Assembly: GCA_052031065.1 (NCBI GenBank)
Contig: JBPEXY010000144.1
Location: 1-37,112, forward strand
Source: JBPEXY01 sp052031065
Lineage (GTDB): Bacteria; Pseudomonadota; Gammaproteobacteria; Immundisolibacterales; Immundisolibacteraceae
Direction of reading: 5' to 3'
DNA: 37,112 nt
The translations under genes were made by a program, and so were the position numbers. The notes beneath the pieces were generated by a model that saw nothing but the letters and a program-made list of their open reading frames with translations, had not been told where the DNA came from and ran no database searches. Of this stretch, positions 26,162-32,868 are shown in pieces (positions within the stretch are counted from its first letter, which is position 1; each line of letters begins with the position of its first letter).

Positions 26162-27307
26162 TTAGAAACTCTCTGCGATCTGGTCGCTGTAGAGCCCCAG
26201 ATGGTGATTATCGTCACCAAACCAGGTATTAATCGCACTCAGCCGTTTGAAGTAGTGGGAAACAATCAGTTCGTCACTGATACCGACGCCACCGTGAAGC
26301 TGTACCGCGTGCTGTCCGACCAGCCGCCCGGCACGGCCAATGAAATTCTTCGCTGCCGAAACAGCCGCGCGACGTTCTGCTTCGTCGGCCTGCGCCTTTG
26401 CCGCCGCCAGATAGACCATCGACCGGCTCTGCGACACGGCCATGAACATATCTACCGCGGCGTGTTGCAGCACCTGAAACTTGCCAATCGGGGTGTCAAA
26501 CTGTTTGCGGGTCTGCAGATATTCGACTGTCGCCTGCAGTAGAGCTTCCATACAGCCCAACGCTTCAGCACACAGGGCAATCATCGCCTGATCAGCCACC
26601 CACTCCACAGCGCCGTAGGCTTCGCCACTAACACCGACCAGGGCTTGTTCAGGTAGCTCTACCTGCTGCAGATTTAGATCCGCCGCCCGCAGCGCGTCTA
26701 CTGTCTGATAACCCCTGGTCGTCAAACCCTGGCTATCGACCGGTATCAGAAACAGGCTAATACCGTATCGGTCATTAATGCCGCCTGCGGTGCGTGCAGT
26801 TACCAACAGCTGATCGGCATGCTGGCCGTTAAGAACCAGCGATTTACGACCATTTAATAGATAACCGCTGTCAGTTGGGGTCGCTTCACAGGCGACCCGG
26901 GAGAGCTCATACCGGCTCCCCGGCTCACTGTGGGCGAAGGCCATTTTCAGCTCACCACCAATTAACCGGGGCAGGAGATTGGCAACCTGCAGCTCACTAC
27001 CGAGCCGGGCCAGCAGGTGGCCCGCCAACACCACATTAGCAAGATAGGGCTCTACCAACAGGGCACGACCAAACTGCTCAAACAGCACCATCAGCTCAAC
27101 CGCACCACCACCAAACCCGCCCTGTTCCTCGCTGAACGGAATACCCAGCCAGCCCAGTTCGGCGAACTGCTGCCAGTTCTCCTCGCTGTAGCCGGGTTCA
27201 GCCGCCGCCAGCTGCTGACGGGTCGAAAAATCATATTCACGCTCAAAAAACTTTTCCGCGCTCTCCTGCAACATCTGCTGCAGTTCACTCAATTGGTAGT
27301 CCACCAC
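26162..27307 (-). CDS. Acyl-CoA dehydrogenase family protein, probable non-catalytic partner subunit
   Basis: 381 aa. ACAD fold: N-terminal helices ('ELQQMLQESAEKFFEREYDF'), 'GWLGIPFSEEQGGFGGGAVELM', middle domain, and C-terminal 'YLQTRKQFDTPIGKFQVLQHAAVDM' and 'VQLHGGVGISDELIVSHYFKRL'. The usual FAD/substrate motif 'T-E-P-x-A-G-S-D' is degraded to 'HSEPGSRYE', and the C-terminal 'YGGTxEI' segment is absent, ending '..INTWFGDDNHHLGL'. In steroid degraders two unlike ACAD genes side by side encode alpha2beta2 heterotetramers that oxidise steroid side chains or ring CoA esters. This would be the partner subunit of the gene 11 nt upstream (27319-28521). Pairing is inferred from order and divergence of motifs. 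Confidence 0.85.
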   Translation of the reverse strand: MVDYQLSELQQMLQESAEKFFEREYDFSTRQQLAAAEPGYSEENWQQFAELGWLGIPFSEEQGGFGGGAVELMVLFEQFGRALLVEPYLANVVLAGHLLARLGSELQVANLLPRLIGGELKMAFAHSEPGSRYELSRVACEATPTDSGYLLNGRKSLVLNGQHADQLLVTARTAGGINDRYGISLFLIPVDSQGLTTRGYQTVDALRAADLNLQQVELPEQALVGVSGEAYGAVEWVADQAMIALCAEALGCMEALLQATVEYLQTRKQFDTPIGKFQVLQHAAVDMFMAVSQSRSMVYLAAAKAQADEAERRAAVSAAKNFIGRAGRLVGQHAVQLHGGVGISDELIVSHYFKRLSAINTWFGDDNHHLGLYSDQIAESF

Positions 27308-27318
27308 CCGCCCCTTGT

Positions 27319-28521
27319 CTAGCCCAGACCCAGCACCGCCTTGGCGATGATGTTTTTCTGAATTTCATTGGAACCGCCGTAGATAGAGCTTTTACGCCAG
27401 TCAAAATAGTGCGGCATTAACGCAGCGGCGTAATCTGGTCCTACCGGAATCTGGTCGCCCCAGCCCTGCAACAGCACCTCTTTATGGTAGGGCAGACCAT
27501 ATATACCCACCGTCTCCACCAGCAACTCGGTAATGCGTTGTTGGATTTCGGTACCACGAACCTTCAGCAGTGAAGCTTCCGGCCCCGGCCCGTGACCGGC
27601 ATTCTCGTCGCAAAGTACGCGCAGATTGGTCTGCTCCAGCGCCATCAGATCAATCTCGAGCTCTGCAACGCGATCACGAAAACGGCAATCATCCCAGAGT
27701 GGTTCGCCGCGCTGCTGTTCCTGCAGAGCAATACTCTTCAAACGCCGCATCTGCTGTTTGGAAGCGGCGACACCGGCAATGGTGGTACGTTCATGGCCGA
27801 GCAGATACTTGGCGATGGTCCAGCCTGCCCCCTCTTCTCCGACCAGATTTTCCTGCGGCACAGAGACGTTATTCAGAAACACCTGGTTGACCACGTGCAG
27901 ACCGTTGTTAGTGATGATCGGCGCGACCTCAACCCCGGGATCATTCATATCGATCAGCAGGAAGGAGATGCCCTGTTGTTTGCGACCCTCGCTGCTAGTG
28001 CGCACCAGACAGAACATCATGTCGGCATAGTGCGCATAAGTGGTCCAGATTTTAGAACCATTTACCCGGTAGTGGCTGCCCTCGAGCACTGCACTGGTTT
28101 TCAGGTTGGCAAGATCGGAACCGGCATCCGGCTCAGAGTAACCCTGGCACCACCAGACGCTACTGTCGAGGATCGACGGCAGATAGCGCTGTTTCTGTTC
28201 CTCGCTGGCAAACGCCATCAGCACCGGGCCGAGCATGGTTAAACCGAACGGCATAATCCGCGGAGTCTGTGCGGCGGTCAGCTCTTCATCAAAAATATAG
28301 CGCTGTGCCGGCGACCAGCCAGTACCGCCGTACTCTTGGGGCCAACCCGGTGCAATCCAGCCCTGGCGGTAGAGAATCTGCTGCCAGGTGACGTAATCCG
28401 ATTTTTGCGGTGCCACGCCGGCAGCTATCTTGTCGCGGATCTCGTCGGGGTAATTGTCAGCGATAAACTGACGCACTTCGAGGCGGAACGCCTCTTCTTC
28501 TGCACTGAATTCCAACTGCAT
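27319..28521 (-). CDS. Acyl-CoA dehydrogenase, probable catalytic subunit
   Basis: 400 aa FAD-dependent acyl-CoA dehydrogenase; would introduce an alpha,beta double bond in a CoA thioester. Seen: 'GWIAPGWPQEYGGTGWSPAQ', the intact FAD/substrate motif 'CQGYSEPDAGSDLANLKT', 'HYRVNGSKIWTTYAHYADM', 'GEEGAGWTIAKYLLGHERTT', and C-terminal 'SSIYGGSNEIQKNIIAKAVLG'. The Glu found in 'YEGT' of medium-chain enzymes is Gly here, so the base probably sits at the alternative position on another helix, as in other 'YGGxNEIQ' enzymes. It lies between the BphD-like hydrolase (77 nt upstream) and the degenerate ACAD (11 nt downstream), all one operon. Likely substrates are cyclic or branched acyl-CoAs, by analogy only. 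Confidence 0.9.
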   Translation of the reverse strand: MQLEFSAEEEAFRLEVRQFIADNYPDEIRDKIAAGVAPQKSDYVTWQQILYRQGWIAPGWPQEYGGTGWSPAQRYIFDEELTAAQTPRIMPFGLTMLGPVLMAFASEEQKQRYLPSILDSSVWWCQGYSEPDAGSDLANLKTSAVLEGSHYRVNGSKIWTTYAHYADMMFCLVRTSSEGRKQQGISFLLIDMNDPGVEVAPIITNNGLHVVNQVFLNNVSVPQENLVGEEGAGWTIAKYLLGHERTTIAGVAASKQQMRRLKSIALQEQQRGEPLWDDCRFRDRVAELEIDLMALEQTNLRVLCDENAGHGPGPEASLLKVRGTEIQQRITELLVETVGIYGLPYHKEVLLQGWGDQIPVGPDYAAALMPHYFDWRKSSIYGGSNEIQKNIIAKAVLGLG

Positions 28522-28598
28522 GGTCTATCCCTTTTGTAACCGTCCCGGTTTTAACAATGCCGGCACCCCAGAAGCCGCCCACATCATTCACAAACTGA

Positions 28599-29438
28599 TT
28601 AATTAGCCAGAAAATCGAGCGCCAGGCGGTTAAATTTATCGGCGTGCTCCCACTGTGCCCAGTGCCCGCAGTGACTCAACACGTGCAGGTCAGCGTCGGG
28701 GATTCCCCAGACAAATTTCAGGCCATGGTCAAGCGGTACAAAGCGGTCGTCACGACCCCAGACAATCAAAGTTCGGGCCTTGATTTCACCCAGTCGCGGA
28801 GTGAAATCGGTCAGCGCCCTGGCTGGATTGGCCATACTCTTGACGAAGTTCTCCAGATGTTCCGGTTTGCGCATCATATTTTCGTAGCGCTTTTCAATCA
28901 GGTCGTCGGTCATCTTTGACGGATCATAGACAAACACCTGGATCATTTTCTTCAGCAGCTCCAGAGAGGGGTTCATGTAGAGCTCGAACAGTATCTTGAT
29001 TCCTTCCATCGGCATGGGCGCAAACAGGCTCTGACCGCCACCACCGGCTCCCATCAGGATCAGTTTATCGAGACGATCCGGGTATTCAAGAGCAAAACTG
29101 AGCGATGACGCCCCACCCATGGAATTGCCCACCAGATGGGCCTTTTCGATCCCCAGCTCGTCCAATAAACCCTTCACAGCGTTGGCGTTGAGAAGATCGC
29201 GGGGCAGCTCGGTGACAACCGGGTCTGACTTGTTGAAACCGGGACAATCGAGAAGTATGGTGCGATAGTTTTCGGCAAAGGCATCCATATTACGGGAGAA
29301 GTTACTCCAGCCTGCCGCTCCGGGACCGCCGCCATGCAACATGATGACGGTTTCACCCGAACCCGCCTCGTTGTAATGCAGCTTCATGCCGCCATCGATA
29401 GTGACGTAACTGCTGGTTGCTTCTTCTGTGAAAGCCAT
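28599..29438 (-). CDS. BphD-type meta-cleavage product (C-C bond) hydrolase
   Basis: 279 aa alpha/beta-hydrolase that would split the 2-hydroxy-6-oxo-dienoate made by extradiol ring cleavage. Very like biphenyl BphD: 'HYNEAGSGETVIMLHGGGPG', 'CPGFNKSDPVV', 'HLVGNSMGGASSLSFALEYP', 'FAPMPMEGIKILFELY', 'WGRDDRFVPLDHGLK', 'HCGHWAQWEHADKFNRL'. The triad is Ser106, Asp231, His259, and Arg184 matches the substrate-binding Arg of BphD; all four keep a constant offset of 6 from S112, D237, H265 and R190 of the LB400 enzyme (from memory). AGGAGG-type site before the ATG. First gene of an operon with two ACAD subunits. Relatives act on biphenyl, alkylbenzene and steroid (TesD/HsaD) ring-cleavage products, so the substrate is not fixed. 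Confidence 0.92.
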   Translation of the reverse strand: MAFTEEATSSYVTIDGGMKLHYNEAGSGETVIMLHGGGPGAAGWSNFSRNMDAFAENYRTILLDCPGFNKSDPVVTELPRDLLNANAVKGLLDELGIEKAHLVGNSMGGASSLSFALEYPDRLDKLILMGAGGGGQSLFAPMPMEGIKILFELYMNPSLELLKKMIQVFVYDPSKMTDDLIEKRYENMMRKPEHLENFVKSMANPARALTDFTPRLGEIKARTLIVWGRDDRFVPLDHGLKFVWGIPDADLHVLSHCGHWAQWEHADKFNRLALDFLAN

Positions 29439-29565
29439 CTCCCCCTCCTGGTATCGAGTAATTTTTTCTTTACCGGCCAGATGAATCGGTTGTTATTTTT
29501 TGACGCCCAACCCACTCAGCGGTGAACTTTACCGCTACTGCGGCAGTTTTGGAGTAACGAAAATG

Positions 29566-29588
29566 AAAAAAGCCCCAATCAAGGGGCT
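29566..29588 (-). terminator. Intrinsic terminator after the EF-hand gene
   Basis: On the minus strand AGCCCC, loop TTGATT, GGGGCT followed by a run of T's (plus-strand A run at 29566-29571). It lies 56 nt past the stop of the EF-hand gene and would end its transcript before the hydrolase operon. Confidence 0.88.
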
Positions 29589-29643
29589 CGAGGTGATTAG
29601 TGGTGGCTTGCTTCAACAAACCTGCTTCGGATCTCTACACCTG

Positions 29644-30006
29644 CTATTCAGTTGCCCGACCAGCGCGAAGCTTTTTCGCTAACCGCCGCTCCTTTGGCCC
29701 TACTCGGCCATCGCCGTTACGGTCCATTCGGTTATGCATCTTTTTCCCCAGGCGCCACTCTCGCGGCCCTAGCCGACCATCGCCGTTGCGGTCCAACCGG
29801 GTGCGAATCTGTTTGCCCAGCTGACGTTCCCGGGGCCCTATTCGACCATCATCGTTACGATCAAGGCGCTCCAGCCGTGGCCGATCAGGCACAGGTTCTT
29901 GCGCCTGGAGAGAGACCGGTGCGAACAGTACTGCAACGCAGGCAAGTAGCATTAAGGGCATAAATCCCGAACGGGAAAAATTATCGCGTTTAATTTGGTA
30001 AGCCAT
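29644..30006 (-). CDS. Small exported protein with three EF-hand-type calcium loops
   Basis: 120 aa. Residues 1-35 look like a signal peptide (basic start, hydrophobic 'FMPLMLLACVAVLFAPVSLQA', likely cut after Ala35). The mature part is three tandem 23-residue repeats, each a canonical 12-residue EF-hand loop: DRNDDGRIGPRE, DRNGDGRLGPRE, DRNGDGRVGPKE (Asp49, Asp72, Asp95), with positions 1, 3, 5, 6, 8 and 12 all as expected. The linking helices are strongly Arg/Lys-rich, giving an acidic-loop, basic-helix pattern unlike calmodulin. The frame runs upstream of 30006, but the signal peptide and AGGAG site fix the start here. Likely binds Ca2+ in the periplasm; function unknown. It follows nsrR on the same strand after 151 nt. 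Confidence 0.87.
   Translation of the reverse strand: MAYQIKRDNFSRSGFMPLMLLACVAVLFAPVSLQAQEPVPDRPRLERLDRNDDGRIGPRERQLGKQIRTRLDRNGDGRLGPREWRLGKKMHNRMDRNGDGRVGPKERRLAKKLRAGRATE
29656..29862 (-). repeat. Three tandem 69-bp repeats encoding EF-hand units
   Basis: Residues 49-117 of the EF-hand protein repeat with an exact 23-residue (69-bp) period: D-R-N-x-D-G-R-x-G-P-[RK]-E followed by a basic helix. The DNA copies are similar but not identical, so the duplication is not recent. Confidence 0.85.
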
Positions 30007-30012
30007 CTCCTT

Positions 30013-30049
30013 TCTCCTGAGTTGATTCACTTTCCTACAACGCAGGAGA
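30013..30049 (-). promoter_or_regulatory. Hairpin covering the ribosome site of the EF-hand gene
   Basis: On the minus strand TCTCCTG (30049-30043) can pair with CAGGAGA (30019-30013) across a 23-nt loop. The 3' arm contains the well-placed AGGAG site, 7 nt before the ATG. A second AAGGAG (30012-30007) directly abuts the ATG and is too close to work well. Folding would hide the ribosome site. Seen as pairing; regulation is inference. Confidence 0.45.
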
Positions 30050-30157
30050 ACTAAACCGGTTGACCAGTAGCTGAAATTTTTGCTGACGCCGCAACCAGTC
30101 CAACCCGTCCGCCGGCATGACGGTAGCAACGAGGACATTTAACAGCGGGGAAGGATT

Positions 30158-30589
30158 TTACCGACGAGTAAGGCGTAATGACTCTTGGTAACCAACACCG
30201 GCTACATCGGCCAGGGTATAGCGATCGACGACTTCGATAAAGGCTGCAAGGCCGGCGCGGATCACTCCCTGAAGACCACAGCTAGGTTCAATCGAACAGT
30301 TCGAGTGATCACCCATACATTCGACCAGATCGAGGCGCTGTTCGGCTCGCCGAAAGATCTGCCCGATATTCATCTCTGCCGGATCCCGATTCAGAGTCAT
30401 ACCGCCACCCTTGCCGCGACTGGTTGTGATGTAACCCTGTTTTCCCAACCAGTGGACCACCTTCACCAGGTGATTTCTCGACACACCGAAACTCTCTTGC
30501 AACTCATCGATAGTCACCCGCTCTCCGGGGTGTTGCGCCAGGTAGATCAGCACCCGAAAACAGTAGTCGGTAAAAAAGGTTAGTTGCAT
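30158..30589 (-). CDS. nsrR: NsrR-type Rrf2 family NO-sensing repressor
   Basis: Fe-S transcription repressor that loses DNA binding when its cluster is nitrosylated. 143 aa from ATG 30589; the longer frame upstream adds residues foreign to the family. Seen: 'MQLTFFTDYCFRVLIYLAQ', helix-turn-helix 'TIDELQESFGVSRNHLVKVVHWLGKQG' (residues about 28-54), wing 'TSRGKGGGM', cluster cysteines C-x6-C-x5-C ('ECMGDHSNCSIEPSCGL'). 'RNHLVKVV' and 'YTLADV' favour NsrR over IscR. It diverges from hcp, the classic NsrR target, with a matching operator between them. Confidence 0.93.
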   Translation of the reverse strand: MQLTFFTDYCFRVLIYLAQHPGERVTIDELQESFGVSRNHLVKVVHWLGKQGYITTSRGKGGGMTLNRDPAEMNIGQIFRRAEQRLDLVECMGDHSNCSIEPSCGLQGVIRAGLAAFIEVVDRYTLADVAGVGYQESLRLTRR

Positions 30590-30654
30590 CAGCAGGTTCC
30601 AACCAGAGCATGAGCCAGTGAGGAAGAGACTATAGCGTACCAATGCACCGCTTA

Positions 30655-30668
30655 ATGATGCATATCAA
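30655..30668 (+). promoter_or_regulatory. FNR/ANR box at -41.5 of the hcp promoter
   Basis: ATGAT-GCAT-ATCAA matches TTGAT-N4-ATCAA at 9 of 10 positions. Its centre is 41.5 bp from a start predicted at about 30703 from the -10-like TATCCT at 30691-30696, the class II activation geometry. It overlaps the NsrR site. Confidence 0.7.
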
Positions 30669-30677
30669 TTATATCTT
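30655..30677. promoter_or_regulatory. NsrR operator between nsrR and hcp
   Basis: The 23-nt stretch 30655-30677 matches the known consensus of an 11-1-11 inverted repeat (AAGATGCATTT-N-AAATGCATCTT) at 18 of 22 defined positions by my count. It lies upstream of a candidate hcp -10 and 66 nt upstream of nsrR, so it could control both. Confidence 0.75.
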
Positions 30678-30776
30678 TCAGATTGAGGCCTATCCTCTGC
30701 GCCAGCATTTTTGCTTACAGGTGTCAGAGCTGACCTGCGCACCCCTCGCTACAGCCCCCATCACTCAGGAGTTGAT

Positions 30777-32438
30777 ATGTTTTGTTATCAGTGCGAACAG
30801 ACCACCCGCTCTCGTCGCGGCAACGGCTGCCAAACGGTCGTCGGCACCTGCGGTAAAGACGAGACCACGTCGGACCTGCAGGATCTGATGATCTACCTTC
30901 TCAAAGGACTTTCACAATATGCCCATCGGGGCAGAGCAGTGGGCGTCGTTAATGAAACGGCGGACCGCTTTCTACTTGATGCGCTGTTCACCACCCTGAC
31001 CAACGTGAACTTCGACCCGGAACGTTTTGTCGATCTGATTCACGAAACTGCCACGCTTCGAGACCAGCTAAAAGACGACTACCTCAAGGCCTGTTCTAAA
31101 CGTGGAGTCACCGCAGACTCGCTCGAAGGGGCGGCCAGCTGTGTACCAGCCGATGAAATCAGCAAACTGCAGCAGCAGGCTGCGGCGGGGGCCATTACCG
31201 CCAAACTCGATACTGACGGTGCTGACGTAATTGGACTGCGGGCATTGATCCTCTACGGTATCAAAGGGGTTGCGGCATACGCCCATCACGCCCTCTGCCT
31301 GGGGCAACAGGATGAGGCGGTTTTTGCCAGAATCCACGAACTAATGAGTTTTCTCGCCGATGACCCCGCCGATCTCAATGAGCTGTTGACCACCGCTCTG
31401 AGCGTGGGCGAACTGAACCTGCAGGTGATGGAAATGCTGGACGCCGGCAGCACCCAACGTTTCGGTCATCCTGAGATATCCCAGGTCCGCACCTCACCGG
31501 TTGCTGGCAAAGCGGTTCTGGTCAGCGGCCACGACATGATCGACCTGGAAAATATTCTCCAGCAGACCGCCGGAACCGGCATCAACGTCTATACTCATGG
31601 GGAGCTGTTACCGGCACACGCCTACCCCAAACTGAAAGCCTATCCGCACCTGGTCGCTAACTATGGCGGTGCCTGGCAGGATCAACAGAAAGAGTTCGCG
31701 GAATTTCCCGGTGCAGTGATAATGACCTCAAACTGCATCATTGAACCGGACAGCAGCTACCGCAACCGGCTGTTTACCCGCGGTCCGGTAGGTTGGCCCG
31801 GCGTGCAGCACATCAGCAATAATGATTACTCTGCCGCTATAGCCACCGCGCAAACGCTACCCGGGTTCAGCGAAGATGCGCCAGCAGCGCAGATCACCAC
31901 TGGCTTCGCCCGCAATACGGTGATGAGTGTCGCCGATACGGTGATCAGCGCGGTAAAGAGTGGGGATATTGGGCACTTTTTTGTCATCGGTGGCTGTGAT
32001 GGTGCCAAACCAGGCCGCAACTACTTCACTGAAGTGGCTGAAGCGGTTCCCGATGACGGTGTGATTCTTACCCTCGGTTGTGCCAAGTACCGGTTCAACG
32101 ATCAGCAATTCGGCGATATTGGCGGCATACCGAGACTGCTAGATGTCGGTCAATGTAACGACACCTACTCGGCGATACAGATCGCCCTGGCACTGGCTGA
32201 CGCTTTCGACTGTGGCGTCAACGAGCTACCACTGTCGCTGGTTATTTCATGGCTGGAGCAGAAGGCCGTCGCGGTACTGCTGACCCTGCTGCATCTGGGG
32301 ATTCGCGATATCCGCCTCGGCCCCGACCTGCCGGCATTTTTAACGCCTGCTGCGCTGGAGATACTCGCCGACAAGTTCAACCTGATGGGTATCGGCAATG
32401 CCCAGGAAGATATGCAGCAGATGCTCAAAGCCTCCTGA
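30777..32438 (+). CDS. hcp: Hybrid cluster protein (hydroxylamine reductase / protein S-nitrosylase), class II
   Basis: Fe-S-O hybrid-cluster enzyme of nitrosative stress; reduces NO or hydroxylamine and S-nitrosylates proteins. 553 aa. N-terminal C-x2-C-x11-C-x6-C (Cys3, 6, 18, 25) defines class II Hcp as in E. coli. Hybrid-cluster ligands are all present: 'SGHDMID', 'HGELLPAHAYP', 'TSNCIIEP', 'GGCDGAKPG', 'LGCAKYRFN', 'GQCNDTYSA', 'WLEQKA'. The frame opens upstream at 30711, but ATG 30777 begins the conserved protein and has AGGAG just before it. The usual redox partner Hcr is not downstream; the next gene is convergent feoC. Confidence 0.96.
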   Translation: MFCYQCEQTTRSRRGNGCQTVVGTCGKDETTSDLQDLMIYLLKGLSQYAHRGRAVGVVNETADRFLLDALFTTLTNVNFDPERFVDLIHETATLRDQLKDDYLKACSKRGVTADSLEGAASCVPADEISKLQQQAAAGAITAKLDTDGADVIGLRALILYGIKGVAAYAHHALCLGQQDEAVFARIHELMSFLADDPADLNELLTTALSVGELNLQVMEMLDAGSTQRFGHPEISQVRTSPVAGKAVLVSGHDMIDLENILQQTAGTGINVYTHGELLPAHAYPKLKAYPHLVANYGGAWQDQQKEFAEFPGAVIMTSNCIIEPDSSYRNRLFTRGPVGWPGVQHISNNDYSAAIATAQTLPGFSEDAPAAQITTGFARNTVMSVADTVISAVKSGDIGHFFVIGGCDGAKPGRNYFTEVAEAVPDDGVILTLGCAKYRFNDQQFGDIGGIPRLLDVGQCNDTYSAIQIALALADAFDCGVNELPLSLVISWLEQKAVAVLLTLLHLGIRDIRLGPDLPAFLTPAALEILADKFNLMGIGNAQEDMQQMLKAS

Positions 32439-32465
32439 CCAGCCTGATTATAGGCTGACAACCCA

Positions 32466-32505
32466 ACCTCCGACGGCTAGCGCCATGGCGCTAGCCGTCG
32501 GAGGT
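32466..32505. repeat. 40-bp perfect palindrome between hcp and feoC
   Basis: Two exact 20-bp arms with no spacer (left arm ACCTCCGACGGCTAGCGCCA, 32466-32485; right arm its reverse complement, 32486-32505). It lies in the 172-nt gap between convergent genes, 28 nt after hcp. There is no T tract on either side. It probably forms a long hairpin that ends or protects both transcripts, but the length and perfection are unusual. Confidence 0.9.
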
Positions 32506-32610
32506 AACATCGAAGCTACCTGAATTCCTAAACTCGGTTTGGTCGATCAAGTTCGAGGCAATAACCCCACCCGTACCTGATATCTACCGGTTCCCCGGAA
32601 GCTAGTCGCA

Positions 32611-32865
32611 CTAACTTTTCGTAGCGGGGTGAAACCGGACCGTCTGTTCCTCCTGCCAGGCGTACAACTCAAGGGAGTCAGGGTCACATTTGTTGCACCC
32701 ACTGCTACAACCCTGCTCAGCCTCAAGCTTCACCACCTTGCCCTTGCGCTGCCATTTTTGCAGCAGTGGCCGCACCGCGCTGGGTTCCATCTGCAGATGC
32801 AGAGCAATATCTCCCAAAGGCGCCCGCCCATGGGTCTGTAGATAACTGCGCAGCTCGGCAAGCAT
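32611..32865 (-). CDS. feoC: FeoC-like winged-helix protein
   Basis: 84 aa. N-terminal winged-helix ('LAELRSYLQTHGRAPLGDIA', 'PSAVRPLLQKWQRKGKV') and a C-terminal wing with a cysteine motif C-x3-C-x2-C ('GCSSGCNKCDPD') that in enteric FeoC holds an oxygen-sensitive Fe-S cluster. FeoC shields FeoB from proteolysis or acts as a local sensor in enterics; its role elsewhere is less clear. It starts 3 nt after the feoB stop, so it is the last gene of feoABC. Confidence 0.88.
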   Translation of the reverse strand: MLAELRSYLQTHGRAPLGDIALHLQMEPSAVRPLLQKWQRKGKVVKLEAEQGCSSGCNKCDPDSLELYAWQEEQTVRFHPATKS

Positions 32866-32868
32866 TTT

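Noticed and set aside
27592..28242. 216-aa plus-strand open frame in the ACAD gene
   Set aside because: Antisense to conserved ACAD motifs; no support of its own.
30711..30776. Upstream extension of hcp
   Set aside because: The added 22 residues precede the conserved MFCYQCEQ start and AGGAG lies just before ATG 30777.
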